From the IMG/VR virus record IMGVR_UViG_3300003886_000019, positions 1 to 37,541 of that record: a stretch of DNA of 37,541 bases. One strand, given 5' to 3'. The DNA is from a virus. This document shows positions 1-6,815 of the stretch, piece by piece (the stretch's first letter is position 1; every line of letters begins with the position of its first letter). Both the position numbers and the translations under genes were made by a program. The notes beneath the pieces were generated by a model. It saw only the letters and a program-made list of their open reading frames with translations. It was not told where the DNA came from and made no database searches.

Positions 1-91
1 ATCCGAACCGCACTCAATGCCACACCAGTCAAAATTGAGTTATTGCGGTCTTCTTCAGTGAGGTCATTCTCAAATTTTTGTTGTTCCTCTT
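1..91. repeat. Terminal direct repeat (circular overlap), left copy
   Basis: Bases 1-91 are identical to 37451-37541. A virion gene reads continuously across the join, so this is best taken as the overlap of a circular or circularly permuted molecule, as expected from a P22-like headful packager. A short fixed terminal redundancy is the alternative. Confidence 0.95.
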
Positions 92-419
92 CAGATTCGA
101 ACTTGAGTTCGGCCAGTTTCTGTTTTGGACTGATCCCACCAGAGGAGGGCACTTGTGCTTGTTGTTGAGCGAATTGGTCTTGCTGGAGTCGGATGCGATC
201 TTGATCCTGTTCAAGCCGAAGATCATTTTGCAAGAATTGACGATCCTTGTTGGCTTGTTGTTGCGCATTCTGTTGTTTGATGGCGTCAGCTTGTTGGGCA
301 TCGCGTTGACTTTGCCCGAACTGATTACGCAGAGACAGACCTTGTTGAAGCCCGCCGACCAGATTACCATAAGGATTGGAATTGAGTCGGAATTGGTTCG
401 CCTGAACGAGTGGTGCCAT
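1..419 (-). CDS. Ejection-type virion protein, N-terminal part (split by the contig ends)
   Basis: This is the 5' part of a gene that continues in frame at 37541-36514; the joined protein is 451 residues. The ATG at 419 follows AGGAGG with an 8-base gap. Residues 1-129 are extremely glutamine-rich (about residues 36-90) with charged, coiled-coil-like character, and then pass into the alpha-helical remainder. It follows the gp7-like gene (424-1575) by 4 bases and precedes the 767-residue ejection-like protein, which is the order and composition of the P22 gp7/gp20/gp16 ejection cluster. The functional assignment rests on position and composition, not on a diagnostic motif. A copy of the dispersed motif at 134-147 encodes the SSGG of residues 92-95. 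Confidence 0.75.
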   Translation of the reverse strand, partial: MAPLVQANQFRLNSNPYGNLVGGLQQGLSLRNQFGQSQRDAQQADAIKQQNAQQQANKDRQFLQNDLRLEQDQDRIRLQQDQFAQQQAQVPSSGGISPKQKLAELKFESEEEQQKFENDLTEEDRNNSILTGVALSAVR

Positions 420-423
420 TTTA

Positions 424-1575
424 TTAACCTCCTAAGAATGCGCCAAGTGCCGTACCAGCCGCGTTGAAAATTTGACCTCTTTGTTGCGCCTGTTGTTGTT
501 GAGCACCTAAGATCCCCGATGCGCGTGCGGCTGCAGATTGCGCGCCGAGTTGTCCAATTTGTGCGGCTTTATTCTGACCAAACTGCCCAAGTTGAACAGC
601 GGTATTTTGTCCTTGCCCAGCAACTTGCCCGAGTCGACTGAATTGGTTGTTGTAATCTTGTGCTGCCATGCCGATCGCTTGTTCTTGAAGCTCGTTGCGG
701 ACATTACCACCACCTAATCCACCAATTGCTGCAGAGTTTCGTAAGAGGGATCGTTCAGCGCGTTGACGTAGAAATCGTTGCCCTGGCGAGTCTTTGAAGT
801 TTTCAGGGTTGTTCAGAAGATCTTGCTGTTGCTGAAGAGCTGACACACCTGCGTTTTGAAAAGGTTGAAGGTCACCGCGGGTAAGATCGAACTGTCGACG
901 TTGTTCAGCAATCCCTTCTGTGGCAGCACCAGCTTGAATTTCTGCGGCTTGAATAGCGGCATCAACAGCACCGCCACCACCGATGAAATCACCAGCAAAC
1001 CCACGGGCAAGATCCCCGAATTGATTCTCAACGAAATCCCCGAGTTGTGTGATTCGACCATCGAGATAGGTGTCTAATTGCGTACCGCGATCTTGTATGT
1101 AGTCACCTGCTTGATCGAGCCGATCGTCGACGTAGTCACCAGCTTGAGTGACGGCATCAGTGACTTCGTTAACGGCACGTTGAGGAATTACCCCCCCTGT
1201 GGCAAGTCCAACTACTCCAACTTCATCGGCGAGGAAATCACCAACGGGTTCGACAGCATTGACGGCCGCTTGTGGCACTAAACCCCCTGTGGCAAGTCCA
1301 GCTAACCCAACCTCATCTCTAGCAAAATCAGCAACAGGATCAAAGACTGCACTCGCACCGATATCATCAGCGATGAAATCACCGAATTGATTGACCTTGT
1401 CAGCAACAGGATCAAAGACTACACTTGCACCTAAGTCATCAGCAATGAAGTCACCAGCTTGCGTCACGCGAGCATCGGCGTACTCCTTTGCTTGTGTAGT
1501 CTTGTCGGCAAGATAATCAGTACCTTGATTGACTCTCTCTTTACCGTAGTTCCAACCTTCTTCAACAGCACCCAT
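424..1575 (-). CDS. gp7/p32-like DNA transfer (ejection) protein with N-terminal tandem repeats
   Basis: This 383-residue protein begins at the ATG at 1575, preceded by TTAGGAGTG with good spacing; an in-frame GTG nine bases upstream is less likely. Residues about 10-190 are built of degenerate repeats around (A/G)DF(I/L)ADD/E and LATGG(L/V)(V/I)PQ, also visible as repeated DNA (for example 1331-1390 against 1397-1456). The C-terminal 180 residues are Ala/Gln/Gly-rich and contain the EQRRQFDLTRGDLQPFQNAG-type stretch typical of phage DNA transfer proteins such as APSE p32. Such proteins leave the virion with the DNA and help form a conduit across the cell envelope. It heads the leftward ejection operon with the next two genes. 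Confidence 0.75.
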   Translation of the reverse strand: MGAVEEGWNYGKERVNQGTDYLADKTTQAKEYADARVTQAGDFIADDLGASVVFDPVADKVNQFGDFIADDIGASAVFDPVADFARDEVGLAGLATGGLVPQAAVNAVEPVGDFLADEVGVVGLATGGVIPQRAVNEVTDAVTQAGDYVDDRLDQAGDYIQDRGTQLDTYLDGRITQLGDFVENQFGDLARGFAGDFIGGGGAVDAAIQAAEIQAGAATEGIAEQRRQFDLTRGDLQPFQNAGVSALQQQQDLLNNPENFKDSPGQRFLRQRAERSLLRNSAAIGGLGGGNVRNELQEQAIGMAAQDYNNQFSRLGQVAGQGQNTAVQLGQFGQNKAAQIGQLGAQSAAARASGILGAQQQQAQQRGQIFNAAGTALGAFLGG

Positions 1576-1610
1576 ATAATTCACTCCTAAGTATATGATA
1601 TTATACCACT
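1576..1610. promoter_or_regulatory. Short divergent intergenic region
   Basis: Thirty-five bases separate the leftward ejection operon from the rightward small-gene island. The stretch is AT-rich and holds a TATAAT read leftward together with the Shine-Dalgarno site of the leftward gene. I see no convincing -35 box at 16-18 bases for either direction. Confidence 0.35.
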
Positions 1611-2075
1611 ATGATCAAAATATATCAACATGAAACAGGGTTACAACCGGTTGAATCTTTTATAAAATTGCCTGAAATATCACGGTATCGCGTTGAAGAT
1701 TCTTACGATGAACAAGCATATTTCCCACCAAAGGGCCTTTGGATTGATTACCATGGTTTGGGTATGCTCAACTTTCTCAAAGAGTCCAGTTGTAGCTTAA
1801 GTATCCATGGATACATCTTGCGAAAACATTACCGTTACTACAGAGATATGATGGCCTTTGGCGTCAAGTGGTTCAACGCCAACACACCGCCTCATATCAT
1901 CAAGCTAACGGCAAAAGTGCCCGAATGCTATCCACAGACAATTGAGATATGTGCCAGTGGAATGACGCTGGAGGGGATCACTCGAATGGACTACCGAAAA
2001 AGGGGACGGATTTACAACAGTCGAATTTTTGGTGTAATCAAATTAAAGGCACGGAGCAGAAGTCCGATACAATAA
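1611..2075 (+). CDS. GNAT-like protein, possible gp14/DUF2824-type virion assembly protein
   Basis: The product has 154 residues. The central part (YYRDMMAFGVKWFNANTPP followed by alternating hydrophobic strands and LEGITRMDYRKRGRIYNSRI) reads like the acceptor half of a GNAT fold, where a beta strand gives the predicted effect on position and a basic helix follows. P22 gp14, a head assembly protein, belongs to a GNAT-like family (DUF2824) and lies between the stabilization/needle genes and gp7, close to this position. That makes it the best candidate. The strand is opposite to its virion neighbours and no Shine-Dalgarno site is visible before the ATG. The fold match is by eye; an unrelated hypothetical protein remains possible. 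Confidence 0.5.
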   Translation: MIKIYQHETGLQPVESFIKLPEISRYRVEDSYDEQAYFPPKGLWIDYHGLGMLNFLKESSCSLSIHGYILRKHYRYYRDMMAFGVKWFNANTPPHIIKLTAKVPECYPQTIEICASGMTLEGITRMDYRKRGRIYNSRIFGVIKLKARSRSPIQ

Positions 2076-2111
2076 TTGAACAGACACACTCACCACCTCG
2101 GAGACAGCAGC

Positions 2112-2285
2112 ATGATGATAATCGACTTAGCAATTTCAAGCGGATTTCTGATCGTAGCATGGGCATTGATGATCAGCTTCAATTTACCAACATTCATAAC
2201 GTCTGTGGTAACCAGCACAATCGGTCTTGGTCTTTTCTCTGGTGGGATAATGCTCCTTAATGTCGCTTTAAGCGTAACCATCTAA
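2112..2285 (+). CDS. Small two-helix membrane protein
   Basis: The ATG at 2112 has GGAGA upstream with a 9-base gap and gives 57 residues; the longer TTG-initiated frame has no such site. Two hydrophobic helices cover residues about 4-21 and 27-55, separated by a short polar NLPTF turn. This is the shape of a small holin or inner-membrane accessory protein, but no family is recognised. It is the first of three consecutive small membrane-protein genes (2112-2866). A dispersed-motif copy (2234-2247) encodes the FSGG inside the second helix. Confidence 0.6.
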   Translation: MMIIDLAISSGFLIVAWALMISFNLPTFITSVVTSTIGLGLFSGGIMLLNVALSVTI

Positions 2286-2327
2286 ACTCTTTAAATCAAC
2301 CAACCGAAACGAGAGGACTTAATCCTG

Positions 2328-2705
2328 ATGCCAACTGAAGCAATTTTAATAGTTTTTGTGATGGTTACAGCAGGTTTGCTTGCAGTAGCAGTAAAAGGAA
2401 ATAAACCTGTGTTCATTGAACCTGAAATAGAAACGCCTAAAATTGAAATGGATACTGCTACTGACACATTCCTAAAATGGCGCGATGAGATTGATGCTGA
2501 ACAGAAACAATGGCAAGATGAATGTGCATATATTAACCAAATGAAGGATGATGATCAAAGTATGTATGGTGAATATGATCAATGGGAAGAGGAAGAAGGG
2601 GTTTCTAAAGAATCTATGCTGGCGTTTAGAAGACTCCACGAACTCAGGGACATAACTAACGCTTTAATTGAAATAGCCGAAGCAAGAGAAGAGTTAATAA
2701 TATGA
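2328..2705 (+). CDS. Membrane-anchored acidic protein (spanin-like shape)
   Basis: This is a 125-residue protein with an N-terminal transmembrane segment (residues about 4-23) followed by a strongly acidic, helix-prone body rich in E, D, Q and M. GAGAGGA lies 10 bases before the ATG. An N-terminal anchor plus a helical body recalls i-spanins (Rz), but the body is more acidic than usual and no family match is evident, so the role is open. The gene is translationally coupled by an ATGA overlap to the next small membrane protein, which supports a joint function. Confidence 0.55.
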   Translation: MPTEAILIVFVMVTAGLLAVAVKGNKPVFIEPEIETPKIEMDTATDTFLKWRDEIDAEQKQWQDECAYINQMKDDDQSMYGEYDQWEEEEGVSKESMLAFRRLHELRDITNALIEIAEAREELII

Positions 2706-2866
2706 CAGGGTTTTCACTTTTACCATTGATAGTATTTTGGATCGGATATACAATGCTTGTCGGATTCGTTGCAATAAACTTGGAGGTGTTATCGGTATTG
2801 GTTGTGTGTGTAGGTTGGGCAATGACAATTGTGTTAACAGCCTTGCTGTGGTTAGATGTGGTCTAA
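2702..2866 (+). CDS. Small two-helix membrane protein, holin-like
   Basis: This 54-residue frame starts at the ATG of an ATGA overlap with the preceding stop. Two hydrophobic segments (residues about 4-25 and 29-51) are joined by a short turn carrying N and E, and the protein ends LDVV. Size, topology and coupling to the membrane-anchored gene upstream fit a class II-type holin, but small membrane proteins cannot be classified from sequence alone. It is short enough to be missed by ordinary gene callers. SSB follows 22 bases later. Confidence 0.6.
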   Translation: MTGFSLLPLIVFWIGYTMLVGFVAINLEVLSVLVVCVGWAMTIVLTALLWLDVV

Positions 2867-2888
2867 ATATAAAAGAGAGAAAATAAAA

Positions 2889-3320
2889 ATGGCTAGAGGT
2901 ATTAACAAGGTAATTTTAATTGGTAACTTGGGTAATGATGCTGAAGTAAAGGCGCTACCGAGTGGCACGACAGTCGCAAATTTGAGTTTGGCAACAAGCT
3001 CATCGTGGAAGGACAAGACGTCAGGTGAACAAAAAGAGCATACGGAGTGGCATCGATTAATTTGTTTTGGTCGTCTCGGTGAGATCGCCGGTCAGTACTT
3101 GAAGAAGGGTTCAAAGGTTTACATTGAAGGCCGTCTGCAAACGCGCAAGTGGCAAGATCAAGCAGGTGCTGATCGACACTCAACTGAAATTGTGGTGAGT
3201 GATCTACAAATGCTCGATGGTCGATCCGATGGTGCACCACCTCCGCCGCAAAAATCAGCAGTCGAGACCGCAAAGGCCAGCAAGCCAGTTGAAAACTACG
3301 ACGACGATATCCCATTTTAA
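2889..3320 (+). CDS. ssb: Single-stranded DNA-binding protein
   Basis: This 143-residue SSB coats single-stranded DNA during replication and recombination. It opens with [17 protein letters not shown], has the W-x-x-W aromatic pattern (SSWKDK ... TEWHRL) and the G[14 protein letters not shown] segment of the OB fold. It ends in a proline-containing linker and the acidic tip DDDIPF, which recruits partner proteins. The ATG at 2889 is preceded by AGAGAGAAAATAAAA; an earlier GTG would only add 11 residues not found in the family. It stands in the rightward small-gene island, far from the other replication genes (22-34 kb). Confidence 0.96.
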   Translation: MARGINKVILIGNLGNDAEVKALPSGTTVANLSLATSSSWKDKTSGEQKEHTEWHRLICFGRLGEIAGQYLKKGSKVYIEGRLQTRKWQDQAGADRHSTEIVVSDLQMLDGRSDGAPPPPQKSAVETAKASKPVENYDDDIPF

Positions 3321-3323
3321 CTG

Positions 3324-3554
3324 ATGCGCGACTTAATGACGTTCTTCATAGAAAACAAAATACCCAAGTTAGTTATGCTCGACATTATCAGCGAGATTGG
3401 ATGCGAATATGAGCCTGATGAGATTGAGTTTTGGATTGAGTGTCATAACTTAGATCTTGTTGAGGAAGTTATAGCTACACACTATCTGATCCATCTAGAG
3501 GCATTTCTTGATTGGCTAGATGACGAGCAATGCGATCCTTGCGATTGTAAATAA
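3324..3554 (+). CDS. Small acidic protein of unknown function
   Basis: This 76-residue, very acidic protein starts three bases after the SSB stop, so it probably shares the SSB message. It looks all-helical (DIISEIG, EIEFWIECHNLDLVEEVIATHYLIHLEAFLDWL) and ends in a short cysteine-containing tail (CDPCDCK) that could bind metal. No family is recognised. The transcript ends at the strong terminator immediately downstream. Confidence 0.6.
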   Translation: MRDLMTFFIENKIPKLVMLDIISEIGCEYEPDEIEFWIECHNLDLVEEVIATHYLIHLEAFLDWLDDEQCDPCDCK

Positions 3555-3556
3555 AG

Positions 3557-3590
3557 GAAAAGCCCCTTGTTTAGCGACAAGGGGCTTTTC
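3557..3590. terminator. Bidirectional intrinsic terminator
   Basis: GAAAAGCCCCTTGT (3557-3570) and its exact complement (3577-3590) form a 14-bp stem around a 6-base loop, TTAGCG. The stem itself supplies the T-run on either strand. It would end rightward transcripts from the SSB cluster and also leftward transcripts coming down from the tail genes. Confidence 0.92.
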
Positions 3591-3636
3591 AGTTTCAGCT
3601 AAGATATAACGGTTAAATTAGGGCACCATCGGCATT

Positions 3637-3648
3637 TCTCTGGTGGGA
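3637..3648 (-). repeat. Dispersed motif, intergenic copy
   Basis: This is an exact core copy (TCCCACCAGAG on the minus strand) of the genome-wide motif. It lies in the 117-bp gap between the terminator and the KilA-N gene, about 24 bases before that start codon, where it could act in cis. Confidence 0.7.
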
Positions 3649-3671
3649 GTATTAACAGGAAAATATAGATA

Positions 3672-4337
3672 ATGAAAATAGCAAACGTAGAAATAAATAA
3701 AAATGATAATGGGCTTTATAGTTTGAATGATTTACATAAAGCGAGTGGCGGTGATGTTAGTAAACGACCAGCGCAATGGTTAAGGACAGACCGAGCAACA
3801 CGGCTAATTAAAGCCCTGGAAAGCGATGCTCATTTATGCACACCGCTCCAGACTGTACATGGTGACGGCGGCGGTACTTTTGGAGGTAGGCATGTGTTGG
3901 TAGCCTACTCAACTTATCTCTCCGTAGAGATGGAGATATTAGTTCAACAGGCGTTTATCGATAAAGTTGAGGGACAATCCAAACCCCTCTCACCGGCAGA
4001 GCAACTCATGCAACAGGCTAAGTTCATGCTTGAGCAAGAGAGGGTTAATGCCGCTATTCCTGTGTTGCAAGAAGAGGTGAAGCAACTGAAGGAGAAGCAG
4101 GATCACACTGATCAAATTTTTCACTTAGGAGATTCAACGACAATTAAAATTTACTGCAATATGCATCGCATTAAGATAAACACTCAACAGGCGGCAGCTG
4201 TTGGTCGGCAATGTTCTAAAGTATGTCGTCAGGAGAAGATTGATATAACTAGATCGGTTGATCCAACTTTTGGTACTGTTGGTGTCTATCCCGTTTCAAT
4301 CATTGAAGAAGCCCTCCACACTCTAGGATACACATAA
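3672..4337 (+). CDS. KilA-N domain regulator with shared C-terminal module
   Basis: This 221-residue protein has a KilA-N DNA-binding domain at residues 1-95 (IANVEI, NGLYSLNDLHKASGG, PAQWLRT, GGGTFGGRHVLVAYSTYLS). A coiled-coil linker follows (about 108-145), then a C-terminal module HTDQIFHLGDSTTIKIY ... GVYPVSII. The same module ends the Rha-type gene at 18906-19613. KilA-N proteins of phages are usually antirepressor-like regulators. AGGAAAA lies 10 bases before the ATG. A second, truncated KilA-N copy is at 32743. The following gene begins 3 bases after the stop. Confidence 0.85.
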   Translation: MKIANVEINKNDNGLYSLNDLHKASGGDVSKRPAQWLRTDRATRLIKALESDAHLCTPLQTVHGDGGGTFGGRHVLVAYSTYLSVEMEILVQQAFIDKVEGQSKPLSPAEQLMQQAKFMLEQERVNAAIPVLQEEVKQLKEKQDHTDQIFHLGDSTTIKIYCNMHRIKINTQQAAAVGRQCSKVCRQEKIDITRSVDPTFGTVGVYPVSIIEEALHTLGYT

Positions 4338-4340
4338 CAA

Positions 4341-4796
4341 ATGAAAACGATACAGAGCCGACAGTTGAGCAAACTGTTGAATATTGATTACACGGATGTT
4401 ATTCGATTATTTAACTCGGTGAGTAGCCCTGATAAACAGCAGCCTTTAATTTACAAATCAACGTTTAAGATAAGTGAAATAAAAAGTTTGCTGATTGCAC
4501 AGGGACGTGACAATGAGTTGTCGGACGGGGATCCACGTGTGACGCCAATAATGCTGAACTATTGGCGAGCTAGGTATGAGCGGGATGCTATTGCCAGTAT
4601 GGTTGCTTTATCAATGGGGGCAGGCATTGCGTTGATCATCATCATTACTTTGATGATGCGAACATTTACTTGTGAGTCCCATTTAAAAGATACGAAATGT
4701 TACCGTGAGGATGCGCTGATCGGTTTCGATAATATCAAACACAATCCAGTCCCAAAACGGTTCGAAATTCTGCCACACAACCGTCGTACCAGTTAG
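4341..4796 (+). CDS. Putative membrane-tethered DNA-binding protein
   Basis: This 151-residue protein starts 3 bases after the KilA-N gene and probably shares its message. Residues 5-50 (SRQLSKLLNIDYTDVIRLF ... STFKISEIKSLLIAQ) have the look of the short helix-turn-helix domains found in phage Rha/Bro-type regulators. Residues about 94-116 form one strongly hydrophobic transmembrane helix. Its last 114 bases overlap, in the opposite direction, the end of the tail gene 4683-5012. No family is recognised with certainty; the DNA-binding call is inference. Confidence 0.55.
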   Translation: MKTIQSRQLSKLLNIDYTDVIRLFNSVSSPDKQQPLIYKSTFKISEIKSLLIAQGRDNELSDGDPRVTPIMLNYWRARYERDAIASMVALSMGAGIALIIIITLMMRTFTCESHLKDTKCYREDALIGFDNIKHNPVPKRFEILPHNRRTS

Positions 4797-5012
4797 TTCA
4801 ATCTCACCGACAGTGACAGATAATCGTTGCTCTCGGTGCCTTCCTTGCACTCTTATCAATGCGGTTGCTGGTTGAGCTGTTTGAGCAACGACTGTGAATC
4901 CTTTTGCCAACCGTGATTCAATCTCAAACGGACCTAACCGACTCGGTGCATCATCAGGATCAATGTTTGTTCCTGCCAGAAATGAACGACCGATGTCTTC
5001 ATGTTCACTCAT
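4683..5012 (-). CDS. Virion-associated protein at the end of the tail operon
   Basis: This 109-residue frame starts at the ATG of an ATGA overlap with the preceding gene, with GGAG about 9 bases upstream. It is beta-rich (FEIESRLAKGFTVVAQTAQ, ALIRVQGRHREQRLSVTVGEIEL, WDWIVFDI, RILTVTFRIF). It is the last gene of the leftward late operon, so a small tail or decoration role is likely, but no family is recognised. Its 3' end overlaps the convergent gene 4341-4796 by 114 bases. Confidence 0.6.
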   Translation of the reverse strand: MSEHEDIGRSFLAGTNIDPDDAPSRLGPFEIESRLAKGFTVVAQTAQPATALIRVQGRHREQRLSVTVGEIELTGTTVVWQNFEPFWDWIVFDIIETDQRILTVTFRIF

Positions 5013-6454
5013 AAGTTCACACTCCAATTAATACTGGCGGCTTGCACTCTGTTTGAACCATTTGCACCAGTGATTCTGGTGGTTATCATCAGGTTGTCAC
5101 CAGGGGTTAAGACGATTGTGTCGCGCATGTCTATCGTCGGGCTATCGTCACGACGACCTATTGCCGTGTGGACAAGTTGTCCCGATACGACGGTTAGAGT
5201 TTGTCTGGAAAACTGGATCGGTGTGGTGTTGTCCGACGGTTGCCAAATGATAGGCTCAACGGTTACAGCGTTGAGGTAGATGACGTAGATCGCCTTCTGT
5301 GTGACTGTGCTGTTGAAATGCGCAATCAACGGCTTCATGTCAACACGATTTAGTTTGCCGTTGAATATTTCAGGATTCTTCAAGGCCAACACCACCTCTT
5401 CTGCTGTGCTCTGTGTGTTGCTGACGTTACTGTTAGCGCCATAGGTTAGCAGCGGCGGTAGGATTATGCTACCACCATAGCCCATTGCCGCCTGCCCCAA
5501 TACCTCAATGTCTGTTGTGCCACCGTTAATATTTCGACTCGACCACGTTGCCGACAAGTTGGTTTCCGTCATGTTCAGTGTGGTGTTTTCATTCACAAAG
5601 TTGATGCGATGCACCTCAACGAACCGGCCGTCATGCACCACTGAAAAACTTAAGTCTCCCCATCCCATTGTTTGGAACGTGATCTCAAAGAGGTTGCCTG
5701 TTAACGGATCAAAAAATGGCAGTATATCCAGGTTCCATGTGCTTTTTGGCACGAAAAGTTCCACAGCAGCTTGCCCAACTTCAGCTTGTGCAAAGGTCGC
5801 CGCCGATGTTCCTAGTGCAGCGTATGAGTAGGCACCCAACCCTAAACCAACCCCTGGGGTTGTTGCTGATATGAAAACGCGATCCTGTTCACTACAATAA
5901 ATATGTAGAGGATCTAATGCGGCAAGTGAGGTGGCGACAAATGAGGCGACCTCTTCTGCCGATAAGCTAGCAGGGATAAAAAGATTGTTGACGATGCCGT
6001 TGATGGTGATAACAGCAAGGCCAGCACCACCTTGCCCCGATGTGACTGTCATGGTGACCTTGTCGGTGCGCCCGTTACGATCATATATGACGCCGAATAC
6101 ATCGTCGATAAACCCGAATCCAATGCGATTTTCAGGAGAACTTAGCCCTGCAAACTGTTCGTTGCCAACGACGCCTTGCACGAACCTTGCTGACATTCGA
6201 CAGCCTGATGACTCACCTGGCGCTCTATCTAAATGGCGACGGCTAAGTATCTCACCGATCCCACCAGAGTCTGTTCCTGAACTCGCTTTGAAGAGGTTGT
6301 TTTCAATTAGAGCGCTTGAGTCAGTGCCGACGGTAGTTAATTTTAGGGCTGATAGTGGGGTTGAATTTGAATTGACCTGAAAAGCGCGTTGCACTTCACC
6401 AATCTTAAGTTCACTGAATATGGTACTCGGCACATCTGGCGTAAGTAAATGCAT
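5009..6454 (-). CDS. Large beta-rich tail/virion structural protein
   Basis: The 481-residue protein is taken from the ATG at 6454, 11 bases after GGAG; an upstream GTG would add eight residues overlapping the preceding gene. It is beta-strand and Gly/Thr/Ser rich throughout, with several internal sheets and a C-terminal domain ending NLMITTRITGANGSNRVQAASINWSVNL. It lies directly after the gp10-like and small tail genes, where P22 carries its needle and tailspike accessory genes. The virion role comes from position and composition; a receptor-binding or tail-tip function is possible but unproven. A dispersed-motif copy lies at 6259-6269 (DSGG). Confidence 0.65.
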   Translation of the reverse strand: MHLLTPDVPSTIFSELKIGEVQRAFQVNSNSTPLSALKLTTVGTDSSALIENNLFKASSGTDSGGIGEILSRRHLDRAPGESSGCRMSARFVQGVVGNEQFAGLSSPENRIGFGFIDDVFGVIYDRNGRTDKVTMTVTSGQGGAGLAVITINGIVNNLFIPASLSAEEVASFVATSLAALDPLHIYCSEQDRVFISATTPGVGLGLGAYSYAALGTSAATFAQAEVGQAAVELFVPKSTWNLDILPFFDPLTGNLFEITFQTMGWGDLSFSVVHDGRFVEVHRINFVNENTTLNMTETNLSATWSSRNINGGTTDIEVLGQAAMGYGGSIILPPLLTYGANSNVSNTQSTAEEVVLALKNPEIFNGKLNRVDMKPLIAHFNSTVTQKAIYVIYLNAVTVEPIIWQPSDNTTPIQFSRQTLTVVSGQLVHTAIGRRDDSPTIDMRDTIVLTPGDNLMITTRITGANGSNRVQAASINWSVNL

Positions 6455-6455
6455 A

Positions 6456-6815
6456 TTAAAGAATACTCCATTCCCCACCAGCGTCGGTGAAGACTAAGGT
6501 TGTTCGATCAAATGGGTTAAGCAAGTCGGTAGTGGCAAGCCCATCAAATGTTTGGCCATTACCATCCACGGTGACGACAGCGTTTCTGCGTTTGATTATG
6601 ACAGTCTCGCCGTTAGCAGGACTGGCGTTCAAAAAGATGGTGATTGGGAGTGGGTTATTGCAGATCAGTGTGATGCTAGACGATGTCGTGAAATCAGCCA
6701 TAACACTATCAGCCTCTGTTGGGACAAGTGATTCGAGAAAGGTGATGAATCGCAACGTCGCAGATCCATCTTCAGCGACAACCTTCTCATAGCGTTTCGG
6801 TGCGATTACTATCAT
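6456..6815 (-). CDS. Small beta-sandwich-like tail protein
   Basis: This 119-residue protein starts immediately after the gp10-like stop. The C-terminal half (NPLPITIFLNASPANGETV IIKRRNA VVTVDGNGQTFDG ... FDRTTLVFTDAGGEWSIL) resembles the small beta domains found at the ends of phage tail fibres and spike-associated proteins, with a repeated strand-turn-strand pattern and a final W. Its place next to gp10 suggests a tail-needle or tail-tip component. No exact family is claimed. Confidence 0.6.
   Translation of the reverse strand: MIVIAPKRYEKVVAEDGSATLRFITFLESLVPTEADSVMADFTTSSSITLICNNPLPITIFLNASPANGETVIIKRRNAVVTVDGNGQTFDGLATTDLLNPFDRTTLVFTDAGGEWSIL

Noticed and set aside
5931-6380. Plus-strand frames inside the tail and head genes (for example 5931-6380, 5508-5831, 13663-13968)
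   Set aside because: They are antisense to well-supported genes, lack ribosome sites and show no recognisable domains.
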